NCBI GenBank assembly: GCA_021833045.1
Contig: JAKBGP010000033.1
Coordinates: forward strand, 1 to 14,036
Reading direction: 5' to 3'
Length of the DNA: 14,036 nt
DNA from: Thermoplasmata archaeon
GTDB taxonomy: Archaea > Thermoplasmatota > Thermoplasmata > Thermoplasmatales > Thermoplasmataceae
The notes under the pieces are model-generated. The model had not been told where the DNA came from. It was given only the letters and a program-made list of their open reading frames with translations, and made no database searches. The position numbers were made by a program, and so were the translations under genes. Below are positions 7,887 through 14,036 of the stretch, piece by piece. Within the stretch, counting starts at the first letter, position 1. Each line of letters starts with the position of its first letter.

Positions 7887-7894
7887 TTTAAATA
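7881..7894 (+). promoter_or_regulatory. Shine-Dalgarno-like site and atypical start region of the GT-C gene
   Basis: AGGTGAT (7881-7887) is complementary to the universal 3' end of 16S rRNA (CACCUCC preceded by AU) and sits 4 nt before ATA 7892. The same bases contain GTGA (7883-7886), a GTG overlapping the upstream TGA stop, the layout used at the operon junctions on the other strand. From this GTG the frame reads GTG ATT TAA ATA, with a stop at codon 3. The site is therefore either a Shine-Dalgarno for a non-standard ATA start or a GTG start followed by a nonsense codon. Confidence 0.45.
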
Positions 7895-9613
7895 GAAAGG
7901 GAGAATCTTGAGAACTTTGATCTTATAATCCAGAGGATTGGATTCCTTGCTCTTGGTATTCTCCTGATTTATCTTCCATATAGCATATATGGTTATGTTG
8001 GCTATTCAGGCCCATTCTACATAATGATTGAATTTCTTCTCGCTATCTTCGGGTTTCTCTTTATAGTACTTTCTACGCTATCGGGTAAAAGAAGGGAAAT
8101 AACGAAACGATTTCTTAGGCTAGTAATCATAATTGCAATAATTAGCGTTGGTTCAGTAATCTTTTTAATAGGCATGTCAATGAAACAAACATATACAGAC
8201 GAATTCGCCATTGAGGTACTATCGGCAAAGAGATTTCTATCTGGTTTAAATCCTTACGGTTTTCAGTATGCGTTGAAAAGTATGGAATCCTATGGTGTTC
8301 CACTTTCAAGCCTCACTCCAAAGCTTTCCGGAGGATACGTCACAAATCTTCAATATCCTGATTTATCATTTTTAATTCTTATACCATTCATACTTCTTCA
8401 CGTAAATCCTGAAGTAGTCCTCTTCTTCTTTACTTTATTGCTCCTAAGTCTTATTGCCCTGGAATTTATAGAAAGAGACCTAGCTTTTATGGCTCCATTG
8501 GCTATTGCTGTTGCACTTTTCAATATAAATTTGATATTTTTCTCATTGAATGGGATAACCGATATAATTTGGATTACCTTTCTTGCTTCTTCTCTGATGC
8601 TACTTCAAAAACGTTATATTCCTGGTATTCTTTTTGGTCTTTCTCTTGCATCCAAACAGCTACCCATATTTATCCTCCCATTTCTTCTAATATTTATATA
8701 CAAAAGATACGGGAGTAGGAAATTATTAGAATTTACTTTAATGGCAGCCGTTTCTTTTATTTTATTAAATTTACCGTTTATCATGATGGGTCCCACAACA
8801 TTCTTCAATTCGATCCTTGCACCTGAAAATGCCCCAATAATTGGTATAGGATTTGGTTTATCTCAATTTTATATATCTGGATATATACCATTTGCAGACA
8901 GGGAGTTCTTTACCACTCTAATGATATCCGTGTGGCTCTTCTTTGTATTGATTTATGCATATAAATTTGACACCTTAAAATATTCTTTAACAGCCCTCCC
9001 TATTATAGTTCTGATATTCAATTTCAGACTTCTGGAGAATTATTTAATGTACTGGCCAATACTGACTCTTTCAACATTGCCATATATAATTAGAAAGGGA
9101 AATACCATAGAGCAAAGGAAAGATTTTTCATTTCAGTTTATTCAGAAATTTTACCAGGCAATACATCTAAACAGCAATAAAATAAAGAAAATTTACCGGA
9201 TAATGGTGCCGGTGATGTTGGTACTGATCATATTGCTCCCAACCTTTGTATTTCTGGAGAATGACAGTTCATATAAGCAAAAAATAAAAATAGAATCCGT
9301 AACACCAGAAGGTATGAATAGTACTGGAAGTGTTAATTGTCTCTATGTTAATGTTACATATTCAAGCGAGATTAAAAATCTTTCATTAAGATTCAGAATA
9401 CTTGAAGATGGTTTTTTGAACAATCCAAATGGTTTTTTCTGGAATTCTACTGAGTTTAAACCCGCTTCAGGAAAATTGTATACATCGTTTCATATACACA
9501 CCAATGACACATCATATTTTCTTGAAGAGCACAACAGCTATGTAATCATAGCTTACAACTCAAATCTTGAAACCTGGTACCACATAGATATAGGAAAGAA
9601 CATAAATGTTTAG
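7892..9613 (+). CDS. GT-C/GT87-like polytopic glycosyltransferase with short ectodomain; start anomalous
   Basis: The reading frame is open from 7892 to the TAG at 9611-9613 (~573 residues), but the first ATG is at 8024 (529 residues). The 44 codons before 8024 encode two-helix hydrophobic sequence (RIGFLALGILLIYLP...) that aligns with the N-terminus of the paralog at 10918. They place the TDEF motif at residues 102-104, against 96-98 in the paralog, so they are probably part of the protein. About ten TM helices follow, with GT87/DUF2029-like features: an acidic TDE in the first outer loop (candidate catalytic Asp, by analogy with GT-C enzymes), GLNPYGF, GITDIIW and LASKQLPIF. A last helix (~435-456) leads to an extracytoplasmic domain of ~115 residues with sequons. 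It likely transfers a sugar from a dolichyl-phosphate donor outside the cell. The start may be ATA 7892, a GTG at 7883 interrupted by TAA, or ATG 8024. Confidence 0.78.
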   Translation: MERENLENFDLIIQRIGFLALGILLIYLPYSIYGYVGYSGPFYIMIEFLLAIFGFLFIVLSTLSGKRREITKRFLRLVIIIAIISVGSVIFLIGMSMKQTYTDEFAIEVLSAKRFLSGLNPYGFQYALKSMESYGVPLSSLTPKLSGGYVTNLQYPDLSFLILIPFILLHVNPEVVLFFFTLLLLSLIALEFIERDLAFMAPLAIAVALFNINLIFFSLNGITDIIWITFLASSLMLLQKRYIPGILFGLSLASKQLPIFILPFLLIFIYKRYGSRKLLEFTLMAAVSFILLNLPFIMMGPTTFFNSILAPENAPIIGIGFGLSQFYISGYIPFADREFFTTLMISVWLFFVLIYAYKFDTLKYSLTALPIIVLIFNFRLLENYLMYWPILTLSTLPYIIRKGNTIEQRKDFSFQFIQKFYQAIHLNSNKIKKIYRIMVPVMLVLIILLPTFVFLENDSSYKQKIKIESVTPEGMNSTGSVNCLYVNVTYSSEIKNLSLRFRILEDGFLNNPNGFFWNSTEFKPASGKLYTSFHIHTNDTSYFLEEHNSYVIIAYNSNLETWYHIDIGKNINV

Positions 9614-9799
9614 GAGAATTACTTTAATCGTTTTAAAAACAAATTAGAGTGGAAATCAGTCAGACAGCAGGCAGCTAATCTAATAAATGTTGATAAAGAT
9701 TCTTATGCGGATGCATAAATACTCTTTTAAACTAGCAATATATTTTTAAATATTGACATAGAAAAAATTTAATATCCTAAAAGATATTATGTTGACTAT
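9614..9799. other. Intergenic region between the GT-C gene and the Dol-P-Man synthase gene
   Basis: This ~185-nt AT-rich spacer has no credible ORF. It holds a perfect 6-bp inverted repeat (9703-9718), several TATA-like A/T runs (9725-9732, 9740-9753, 9765-9775) and the promoter of the next gene. No RNA gene was recognised. Confidence 0.4.
9703..9718. repeat. Small palindrome TTATGC-GGAT-GCATAA
   Basis: A perfect inverted repeat with 6-bp arms and a 4-nt centre lies about 80 nt upstream of the Dol-P-Man synthase start. It is followed by a T-containing stretch (ATACTCTTTT), so it could be a weak terminator hairpin for the upstream gene or a binding site for a dimeric regulator. The sequence alone does not decide. 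Confidence 0.4.
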
Positions 9800-9800
9800 A
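9762..9800 (+). promoter_or_regulatory. TATA-type promoter for the Dol-P-Man synthase gene
   Basis: TTTAATAT (9768-9775) in an A-rich context begins 32 nt before ATG 9800 and 46 nt before ATT 9814. By the spacing at the other genes here, transcription should begin at or just before ATG 9800, which favours that ATG as the ancestral leaderless start. Confidence 0.45.
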
Positions 9801-9801
9801 T

Positions 9802-9807
9802 GGGGGG
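9802..9807 (+). repeat. G6 homopolymer at the start of the Dol-P-Man synthase gene
   Basis: Six consecutive G residues directly follow the AT of ATG 9800. In the current state ATG 9800 reads 11 codons and stops at TAA 9833-9835. Adding one G (or removing two) would join ATG to the long downstream frame as M-G-G-S-F-I-P-E-L-S. G runs this long are rare in this AT-rich window; the only other one seen is a C6 at 3090-3095, which is G6 on the coding strand of the GT4 gene and is in frame. Confidence 0.7.
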
Positions 9808-9813
9808 AGCTTT

Positions 9814-10860
9814 ATTCCTGAACTATCTATCATAATTCCGACATATAACGAATCGCGCAACATACCTATATTGATACACCGTTTGGAAGATATGAATATT
9901 GATCATCAAATAGTAGTTGTGGATGACAACAGCCCTGACGGTACGTCAAATGTTGTAGAAAAGCTTGCTGCGAAATACACGAATATTGTATTGGTCAAAA
10001 GAGAAGGTAAGCTGGGTATTGCCACAGCCATTAGGGATGGAATGCTGGCATCCAGCAGTAAATACGTAGTTGTAATGGATAGTGATTTACAGCATCCTCC
10101 AGAGGTAGTTCCCAGAATTTTAAGAGAGTTAAAGAAGGGAAAGGATGTTGCAATTGCATCAAGATATATTAGGGGAGGAAAAAGCGATTTTAGCTTCTCA
10201 AGGGGAATGATATCTAAAGTAGCTACACTTTTAGCTCACATAAACTTACAGGAAACAGAAGGAATAAAAGATCCAATGTCAGGATTTTTTGGGTTCAAAA
10301 GGGACATTATAGAACCAGAACAGATCAAGTCAAACGGTTACAAGGTTCTTCTAGAAGTGCTGGTTGCCTCTGGCACCAGGAATGTTGTTGAGGTTCCATA
10401 CAGATTCAATAAAAGGGCTGCAGGAAAGAGTAAGTTTGGAATCAAGGAATTTATAAGATACCTTAAATTATTACTCAATCTTTCAGACTACCTGATGGTT
10501 AAATTTCTTGTTGTTGGAATCTCAGGGGCAATTCTTAACCTGTTGATGATGAAGTTAATAGTAGGTGGTTTTCATGATCCACTATATATGGGAGCCATAC
10601 TGGCTCTAGAAGCATCGATTGTCAGCAACTTCATACTAAACAATTACTGGACATATCGCAGAAGAAGGAGTAGTGGCTCAGTACTGAGAAAGTACGCAAG
10701 ATATAATATGATGAGCAGTCTTGGATCTGCAATATATTTTGCAATGATATTTCTCTTAACTGCATTCAGTGTAAATTATATGCTTGCTACGGGTATCGGC
10801 ATTCTGGCTTCGTTCTCGACAAACTTCGGGGGAAGTCAGGGTGTAGTATGGCATTTATAA
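9814..10860 (+). CDS. Dolichol-phosphate mannose synthase with C-terminal GtrA domain; 5' frame anomaly
   Basis: A GT2 dolichyl-phosphate hexose synthase, ~348 residues if counted from ATT 9814. Its N-terminus ELSIIIPTYNES is the essential GT2 nucleotide-binding strand and is followed by VVVDDNSPDGT, MDSDLQHPPE (DxD), SRYIRGG, DPMSGFFGFKRD and RAAGKSKFG, all diagnostic of DPM1-type enzymes. The last ~120 residues (from DYLMVKFLVVGISGA) form a four-helix GtrA-like domain with NFILNNYWTYR, as in archaeal DPM synthases such as that of Pyrococcus furiosus. It should make Dol-P-Man or a similar donor for the adjacent GT-C enzymes. No ATG/GTG/TTG precedes the conserved N-terminus in frame. TTG 9871 would delete it; ATG 9800 is out of frame across a G6 run; ATT 9814 has GGAG 4 nt upstream. 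Gene identity is secure, the start is not. Confidence 0.85.
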   Translation: MPELSIIIPTYNESRNIPILIHRLEDMNIDHQIVVVDDNSPDGTSNVVEKLAAKYTNIVLVKREGKLGIATAIRDGMLASSSKYVVVMDSDLQHPPEVVPRILRELKKGKDVAIASRYIRGGKSDFSFSRGMISKVATLLAHINLQETEGIKDPMSGFFGFKRDIIEPEQIKSNGYKVLLEVLVASGTRNVVEVPYRFNKRAAGKSKFGIKEFIRYLKLLLNLSDYLMVKFLVVGISGAILNLLMMKLIVGGFHDPLYMGAILALEASIVSNFILNNYWTYRRRRSSGSVLRKYARYNMMSSLGSAIYFAMIFLLTAFSVNYMLATGIGILASFSTNFGGSQGVVWHL

Positions 10861-10918
10861 TGATACAATAACAATCTTTAACAACTTCTTTTAAATTTAG
10901 TTTTATTTGATCTGTATA
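10861..10918 (+). promoter_or_regulatory. TATA-type promoter of the large GT-C gene
   Basis: CTTTTAAATTT (10888-10898) lies about 28-29 nt before ATG 10918 and there is no Shine-Dalgarno sequence. This matches a leaderless transcript, so the gene is probably transcribed separately from the Dol-P-Man synthase gene despite the 57-nt gap. Confidence 0.5.
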
Positions 10919-13194
10919 TGAAGTCAGAAACCGAAGTTAAGAAGTTGAGCCGAATCCGCTATTTTGTTTTTGGCTTAGTATTCATTATTTTACCATTCAT
11001 ATCTATAAATTATACGAGTTATCTAGATTATGGTTCAATAATTAATGGAGTAATCCTAGTCGTTCTAGGAATTATTCTTATGTTTGTTTTTCTAACCAGC
11101 ATAAAAGAATCAAAAATTATCAAAAACCTTCCTTATATTGGTTTTGTGTTATCAATTGTACAACTTTTCTTTGTTATATCAACATTATATCCCAATGCAT
11201 TAACCGATGAAATTATACTTCAAACATATGCTGCGAAAATTTTTCTTGAGGGCAAAGACCCATATATTAAAAGCAACATGCTTGGTGCATTCAGTTACAT
11301 AAAGCCATATTCACTTTATGTAACACCGGGATTGAATGGTAAACTGGTGGAAATATTGTTATATCCTGGAATGTCGGTTCTTGCATTTCTACCAGTTGTA
11401 TATTTCCATCTTCCTGATTATACAACCTTATTCATATTTTCAGCCCTTAATTTTCTGGCTGTTTTTCTATATTTAAGGAAAACTCATATGGAGAAGATTT
11501 TACCTTATTTTTCCTTAATAATAATGTTAAGTGTATATACATTCGGGCTTTCAATAGGAGGTTCAACTGATATACTATGGATTTTCTTTCTTGTGTTGGC
11601 CTATATCTTCAGGGAAAAACCCTGGCTATCTGGCCTATTTTACGGCTTATCAATTTCATCCAAGCAGCTGGCTATAGTTGCCTTTCCGTTTCTTATCTTT
11701 ATGATTTTCATGGAAAAAGGAAAATCTTTCAAGCAGTCTTTCGTCTTCTTTAGTCTCGCCGCGTTTTCTTTTCTCCTCACCAACCTTCCTTTTATAATTA
11801 TGCAGCCTTATGACTGGCTTAGGAACATCGTCGAAGCCGAATTCCAGCCTGTTCTTGGTATAGGCATAGGTTTTTCGGAACTTTCATTCACAGGATTGTT
11901 TAAAATTCCATCCACTGTTTTTACACTTATATTCTTAGCAACGATAATAATTACCTTCCTCTTTTATGTACGTTTCTACAGTAAGCTGAAGTACGCACTA
12001 TTTATCTTTCCTATGCTCATGTTCCTTGTAAATTACAGGGTACTGCTTGGGTATATTGTTGACTGGTCGCTTTTAATCGTTATAAGTTTTGCAGATTATT
12101 TAAGAGAAGAAAACATAAAACCACCAACGCTCTCTGATATTAGGGCAAAGCCACTAAACACAGGTATTTATATAACAGGTATCAGGAAATATTTGCAGAA
12201 GAATATAACGTTCGCAGTAATAGTTATAATAATTATATCTTTAACGACTGCCGGGTCAATCTATTTATCATACAATGATAATGATAGTAATATTTACCAC
12301 ATAAATGCAGTTGAAAATATGTCAGATCAGCAGTGCATTCCTGGATACATAACATCTATGAATATCAGCATCACTTACCAGCCAGCGCTAGGTTCTAACC
12401 TTACCTCTCCAATTTATTTTAGAATAATTCCCAGTACCGCTACGGAAGGTAACTATAATGGCATGCTTTGGTACGCATCTTCATCACTTCATGTTGGGCA
12501 AAATTATGTAACCGCATATCCTGAATCATATGCATATCTGTTGAAACAGGGTACCACCTTTAGGATTCAGGCATACTATAACTATCTTAGTGATTATATT
12601 ACTGTCAAAGCTCCAAAGATAAACAGAATAGGGATTGCAAACTACAATCTTCAATATCCAACAAACAACCTGAAATCTCCATTTTTATGCTGGGGTGTTG
12701 ACACAAGTCAGATCAGTAATCGATTTAATTACCACTTAAATAACGGGAATGGTAGCTCAGGTAACGGTTTTACGATTTCCCTTTCACCCGATCATAATAT
12801 CTCGAAGATTAACTGTATAAGGCTTTCAAATTCTGCAGTAAACCTATCTTATTTAAAGAATTCAGGGGATAATCTTAACTTTAATTATTCCTACTCAGGA
12901 AATGGGACCTCTGTGACAAATGACAAGATTAAAAATTTTGTTGGAGTAGAAATGACTATAAATGGAATTTATGATATTTACATTGGGATGAATAGAACAG
13001 TAAGTGGAAATACGTATTATTCAGGTATAAACCAGTACATATTTATTCAAAGATATGGAAATATAAATTTCACCAGGATATATGCAATAAGCAATATGTT
13101 CCATATTGTTCCCGTTACAACAGTATTTAACTACGAACTTTATACCAATGGAACATCAGCACAGAACTTCAGCGTTTCAAACATCAGGTTTTGA
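10918..13194 (+). CDS. GT-C/GT87-like polytopic glycosyltransferase with large sequon-rich ectodomain
   Basis: A 758-residue membrane protein: about ten to twelve TM helices in residues ~12-447, then a ~310-residue extracytoplasmic, beta-rich domain. GT87/DUF2029-like landmarks are TDE at 96-98 in the first large outer loop (candidate catalytic acid by analogy with GT-C enzymes), GKDPY (112-116), STDILW (216-221) and SSKQL (247-251). It is a clear paralog of the enzyme at 7892-9613, matching through the TM part and the first ~100 residues of the ectodomain, but it has ~200 extra C-terminal residues. The ectodomain has at least twelve N-x-S/T sequons. It probably uses a dolichyl-phosphate-linked sugar made by the neighbouring synthase to extend a surface glycan; acceptor and sugar are unknown. 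The start is supported by the upstream TATA spacing. The TGA is 7 nt from the convergent gene's stop. Confidence 0.85.
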   Translation: MKSETEVKKLSRIRYFVFGLVFIILPFISINYTSYLDYGSIINGVILVVLGIILMFVFLTSIKESKIIKNLPYIGFVLSIVQLFFVISTLYPNALTDEIILQTYAAKIFLEGKDPYIKSNMLGAFSYIKPYSLYVTPGLNGKLVEILLYPGMSVLAFLPVVYFHLPDYTTLFIFSALNFLAVFLYLRKTHMEKILPYFSLIIMLSVYTFGLSIGGSTDILWIFFLVLAYIFREKPWLSGLFYGLSISSKQLAIVAFPFLIFMIFMEKGKSFKQSFVFFSLAAFSFLLTNLPFIIMQPYDWLRNIVEAEFQPVLGIGIGFSELSFTGLFKIPSTVFTLIFLATIIITFLFYVRFYSKLKYALFIFPMLMFLVNYRVLLGYIVDWSLLIVISFADYLREENIKPPTLSDIRAKPLNTGIYITGIRKYLQKNITFAVIVIIIISLTTAGSIYLSYNDNDSNIYHINAVENMSDQQCIPGYITSMNISITYQPALGSNLTSPIYFRIIPSTATEGNYNGMLWYASSSLHVGQNYVTAYPESYAYLLKQGTTFRIQAYYNYLSDYITVKAPKINRIGIANYNLQYPTNNLKSPFLCWGVDTSQISNRFNYHLNNGNGSSGNGFTISLSPDHNISKINCIRLSNSAVNLSYLKNSGDNLNFNYSYSGNGTSVTNDKIKNFVGVEMTINGIYDIYIGMNRTVSGNTYYSGINQYIFIQRYGNINFTRIYAISNMFHIVPVTTVFNYELYTNGTSAQNFSVSNIRF

Positions 13195-13201
13195 TAAAAG
13201 C

Positions 13202-14036
13202 TTACTCGTGTGAGTGTTTACGATCAAAAGTTACTTCCTGCATACAAACAGGACAAATTCTTCTTAACTTCTTTCTGGAAATATTGTATATTACAGATAT
13301 GGCAAGGGAAGAAAGCAATATTGGAAGAACTTCAGCGCTCCAATCTATTGGGGGTTTTAAATTCCTTTGATACAGGTAAATACTTGTCATATTACTATGT
13401 ACGAAAATATCTATAAATGTAACTTTTCCGGAATTGTTCAACATTATTGTGTGGTTTCCATATGTTAGGGTAATTGATAGCCCATTTGAATATTCATAGT
13501 TCGTGTTGCCTACGCTTATTATAAGTTTTTCAGAAAGAGTACCGGTAAAAACCACCTTGCCTGACTCTATCTTATATTTGATATAATTTAAACCTGGGTG
13601 AACTGTAATGTTCTTTTCCTCTGGTGCCATGAAGCCTGAATTCATTGTTAGAACGTTTAGACATTGTTTCACATTTCTGAATTCAATGATTCCATTGGAG
13701 CTTTGATATAAGTGACTACCCATGTAAACCGAGAAATTGGAACCATATGAAAGGTTGACTGACTTTAGAATAAAAACTGAAAAAAGAGGGGGAATAGTGA
13801 AAACTTTCATATAATTTTCAGTCACATTCTTTACGGTGTTGAAGTATCTTAGTTCAGAGTTAACCTCAATGTTTTCATAGTATAGGCTCCTTTTTCTGGG
13901 AATATTAAACGCGTATGAGTAGTTTTTCTCTGAAGTGATTTTTAGGTCATATTCGGATATCTCAGTTGAATTATCATAACTTAATTTGGTAATATATGTT
14001 ACGTTGATTGGTTTGTAAATAGATTCATTTGCAGAT
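13202..14036 (-). CDS. Membrane-anchored sequon-rich surface protein, C-terminal part (5' end outside window)
   Basis: The minus-strand frame is open from the right edge of the window to TAA at 13202-13204, giving ~277 residues; a GTG at 13825 is in frame but internal. Nearly all of it is a predicted extracytoplasmic beta-rich region with at least eleven N-x-S/T sequons (for example NES, NVT, NST, NYS, NLS, NFS, NIT, NHT, NNS, NMT). Near the C-terminus is one TM helix (AEVLPILLSSLAISVIYNI) followed by the basic stop-transfer RKKLRR and a short cytosolic tail, CPVCMQEVTFDRKHSHE, whose C-x2-C and H-x-H could bind zinc. GNHTIMLNNSGK fits an Ig/PEGA-like beta repeat, but I do not recognise the family with confidence. 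It converges with the large GT-C gene with only 7 nt between stops. A role as glycoprotein acceptor is inference. Confidence 0.75.
   Translation of the reverse strand, partial: SANESIYKPINVTYITKLSYDNSTEISEYDLKITSEKNYSYAFNIPRKRSLYYENIEVNSELRYFNTVKNVTENYMKVFTIPPLFSVFILKSVNLSYGSNFSVYMGSHLYQSSNGIIEFRNVKQCLNVLTMNSGFMAPEEKNITVHPGLNYIKYKIESGKVVFTGTLSEKLIISVGNTNYEYSNGLSITLTYGNHTIMLNNSGKVTFIDIFVHSNMTSIYLYQRNLKPPIDWSAEVLPILLSSLAISVIYNISRKKLRRICPVCMQEVTFDRKHSHE

Noticed and set aside
8024..9613. ATG 8024 as the simple start of the GT-C gene
   Set aside because: It would remove two hydrophobic segments that match the paralog at 10918, and would place the TDE motif only ~59 residues in instead of ~100. 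Kept only as a fallback.
9800..9835. An 11-codon leader peptide starting at ATG 9800
   Set aside because: The peptide has no recognisable attenuation feature, and its ATG is better explained as the displaced start of the long frame one base away.
9871..10860. TTG 9871 as start of the Dol-P-Man synthase
   Set aside because: It would delete the first beta strand and IIIPTYNE motif that GT2 enzymes need for nucleotide binding, and those codons are present and intact upstream.
13210..13416. Plus-strand ORF inside the minus-strand surface protein gene
   Set aside because: It is antisense to the coding frame carrying the TM helix and Cys/His tail, and has no promoter or recognisable motif.
1..14036. 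CRISPR arrays, tRNA/rRNA genes, insertion sequences, attachment sites
   Set aside because: No regularly spaced repeats, no cloverleaf or rRNA-like segments, no transposase or integrase coding, and no terminal inverted repeats were seen on reading both strands.

Overview
This AT-rich window looks like chromosome from a euryarchaeon, most plausibly the Thermoplasmata/Thermoplasmatales. That placement is inferred from three things. Several genes start about 25-30 nt downstream of a TATA-like box with little or no leader (leaderless transcripts). One glycosyltransferase has the archaeal dolichol-phosphate-mannose-synthase plus GtrA layout. Membrane ectodomains are packed with N-glycosylation sequons. 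No bacterial-type promoters, tRNA, rRNA, CRISPR array or mobile element were seen.

Layout. At 1-360 is the C-terminal part of an unrecognised protein. At 446-1018 is a small two-TM, sequon-rich surface protein, followed at 1189-1947 by an ALG5-like dolichyl-phosphate sugar synthase. A tightly packed minus-strand operon runs from 5966 down to 1944: GT4 glycosyltransferase, NAD-dependent sugar epimerase/dehydratase, GT4 glycosyltransferase, GT2 glycosyltransferase. Every junction is a 4-nt ATGA overlap, and the last gene converges tail-to-tail with the ALG5-like gene. Divergent from this operon, on the plus strand, are a DUF2079 membrane protein (about 6054-7886), a GT-C/GT87-like polytopic enzyme (about 7892-9613), a dolichol-phosphate mannose synthase fused to GtrA (about 9814-10860) and a larger paralogous GT-C/GT87-like enzyme (10918-13194). 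Converging on these from the right edge is a partial, heavily sequon-bearing membrane-anchored surface protein with a possible cytosolic zinc-binding tail (13202-14036).

Inferred function: a cell-surface glycan (N-glycan or glycolipid) biosynthesis island. Cytosolic GT2/GT4 enzymes would extend a lipid-linked glycan with nucleotide sugars, one made by the epimerase. The two GT2 synthases would load sugars onto dolichyl phosphate. The GT-C and DUF2079 proteins would use lipid-linked sugars on the outer face. The sequon-rich membrane proteins at both ends are candidate acceptors.

The most unusual observation is that two consecutive biosynthetic genes have defective-looking starts. The GT-C gene at ~7.9 kb has a conserved 44-codon N-terminus but no ATG/GTG/TTG upstream of it, except a GTG (overlapping the previous stop codon) cut off by an in-frame TAA at codon 3. 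The Dol-P-Man synthase has a well-placed ATG at 9800 in the wrong frame, separated from the conserved GT2 N-terminus by a run of six G. One extra G would restore the frame. These may be phase variation, early lesions, unusual AUA/AUU initiation, or sequence errors.
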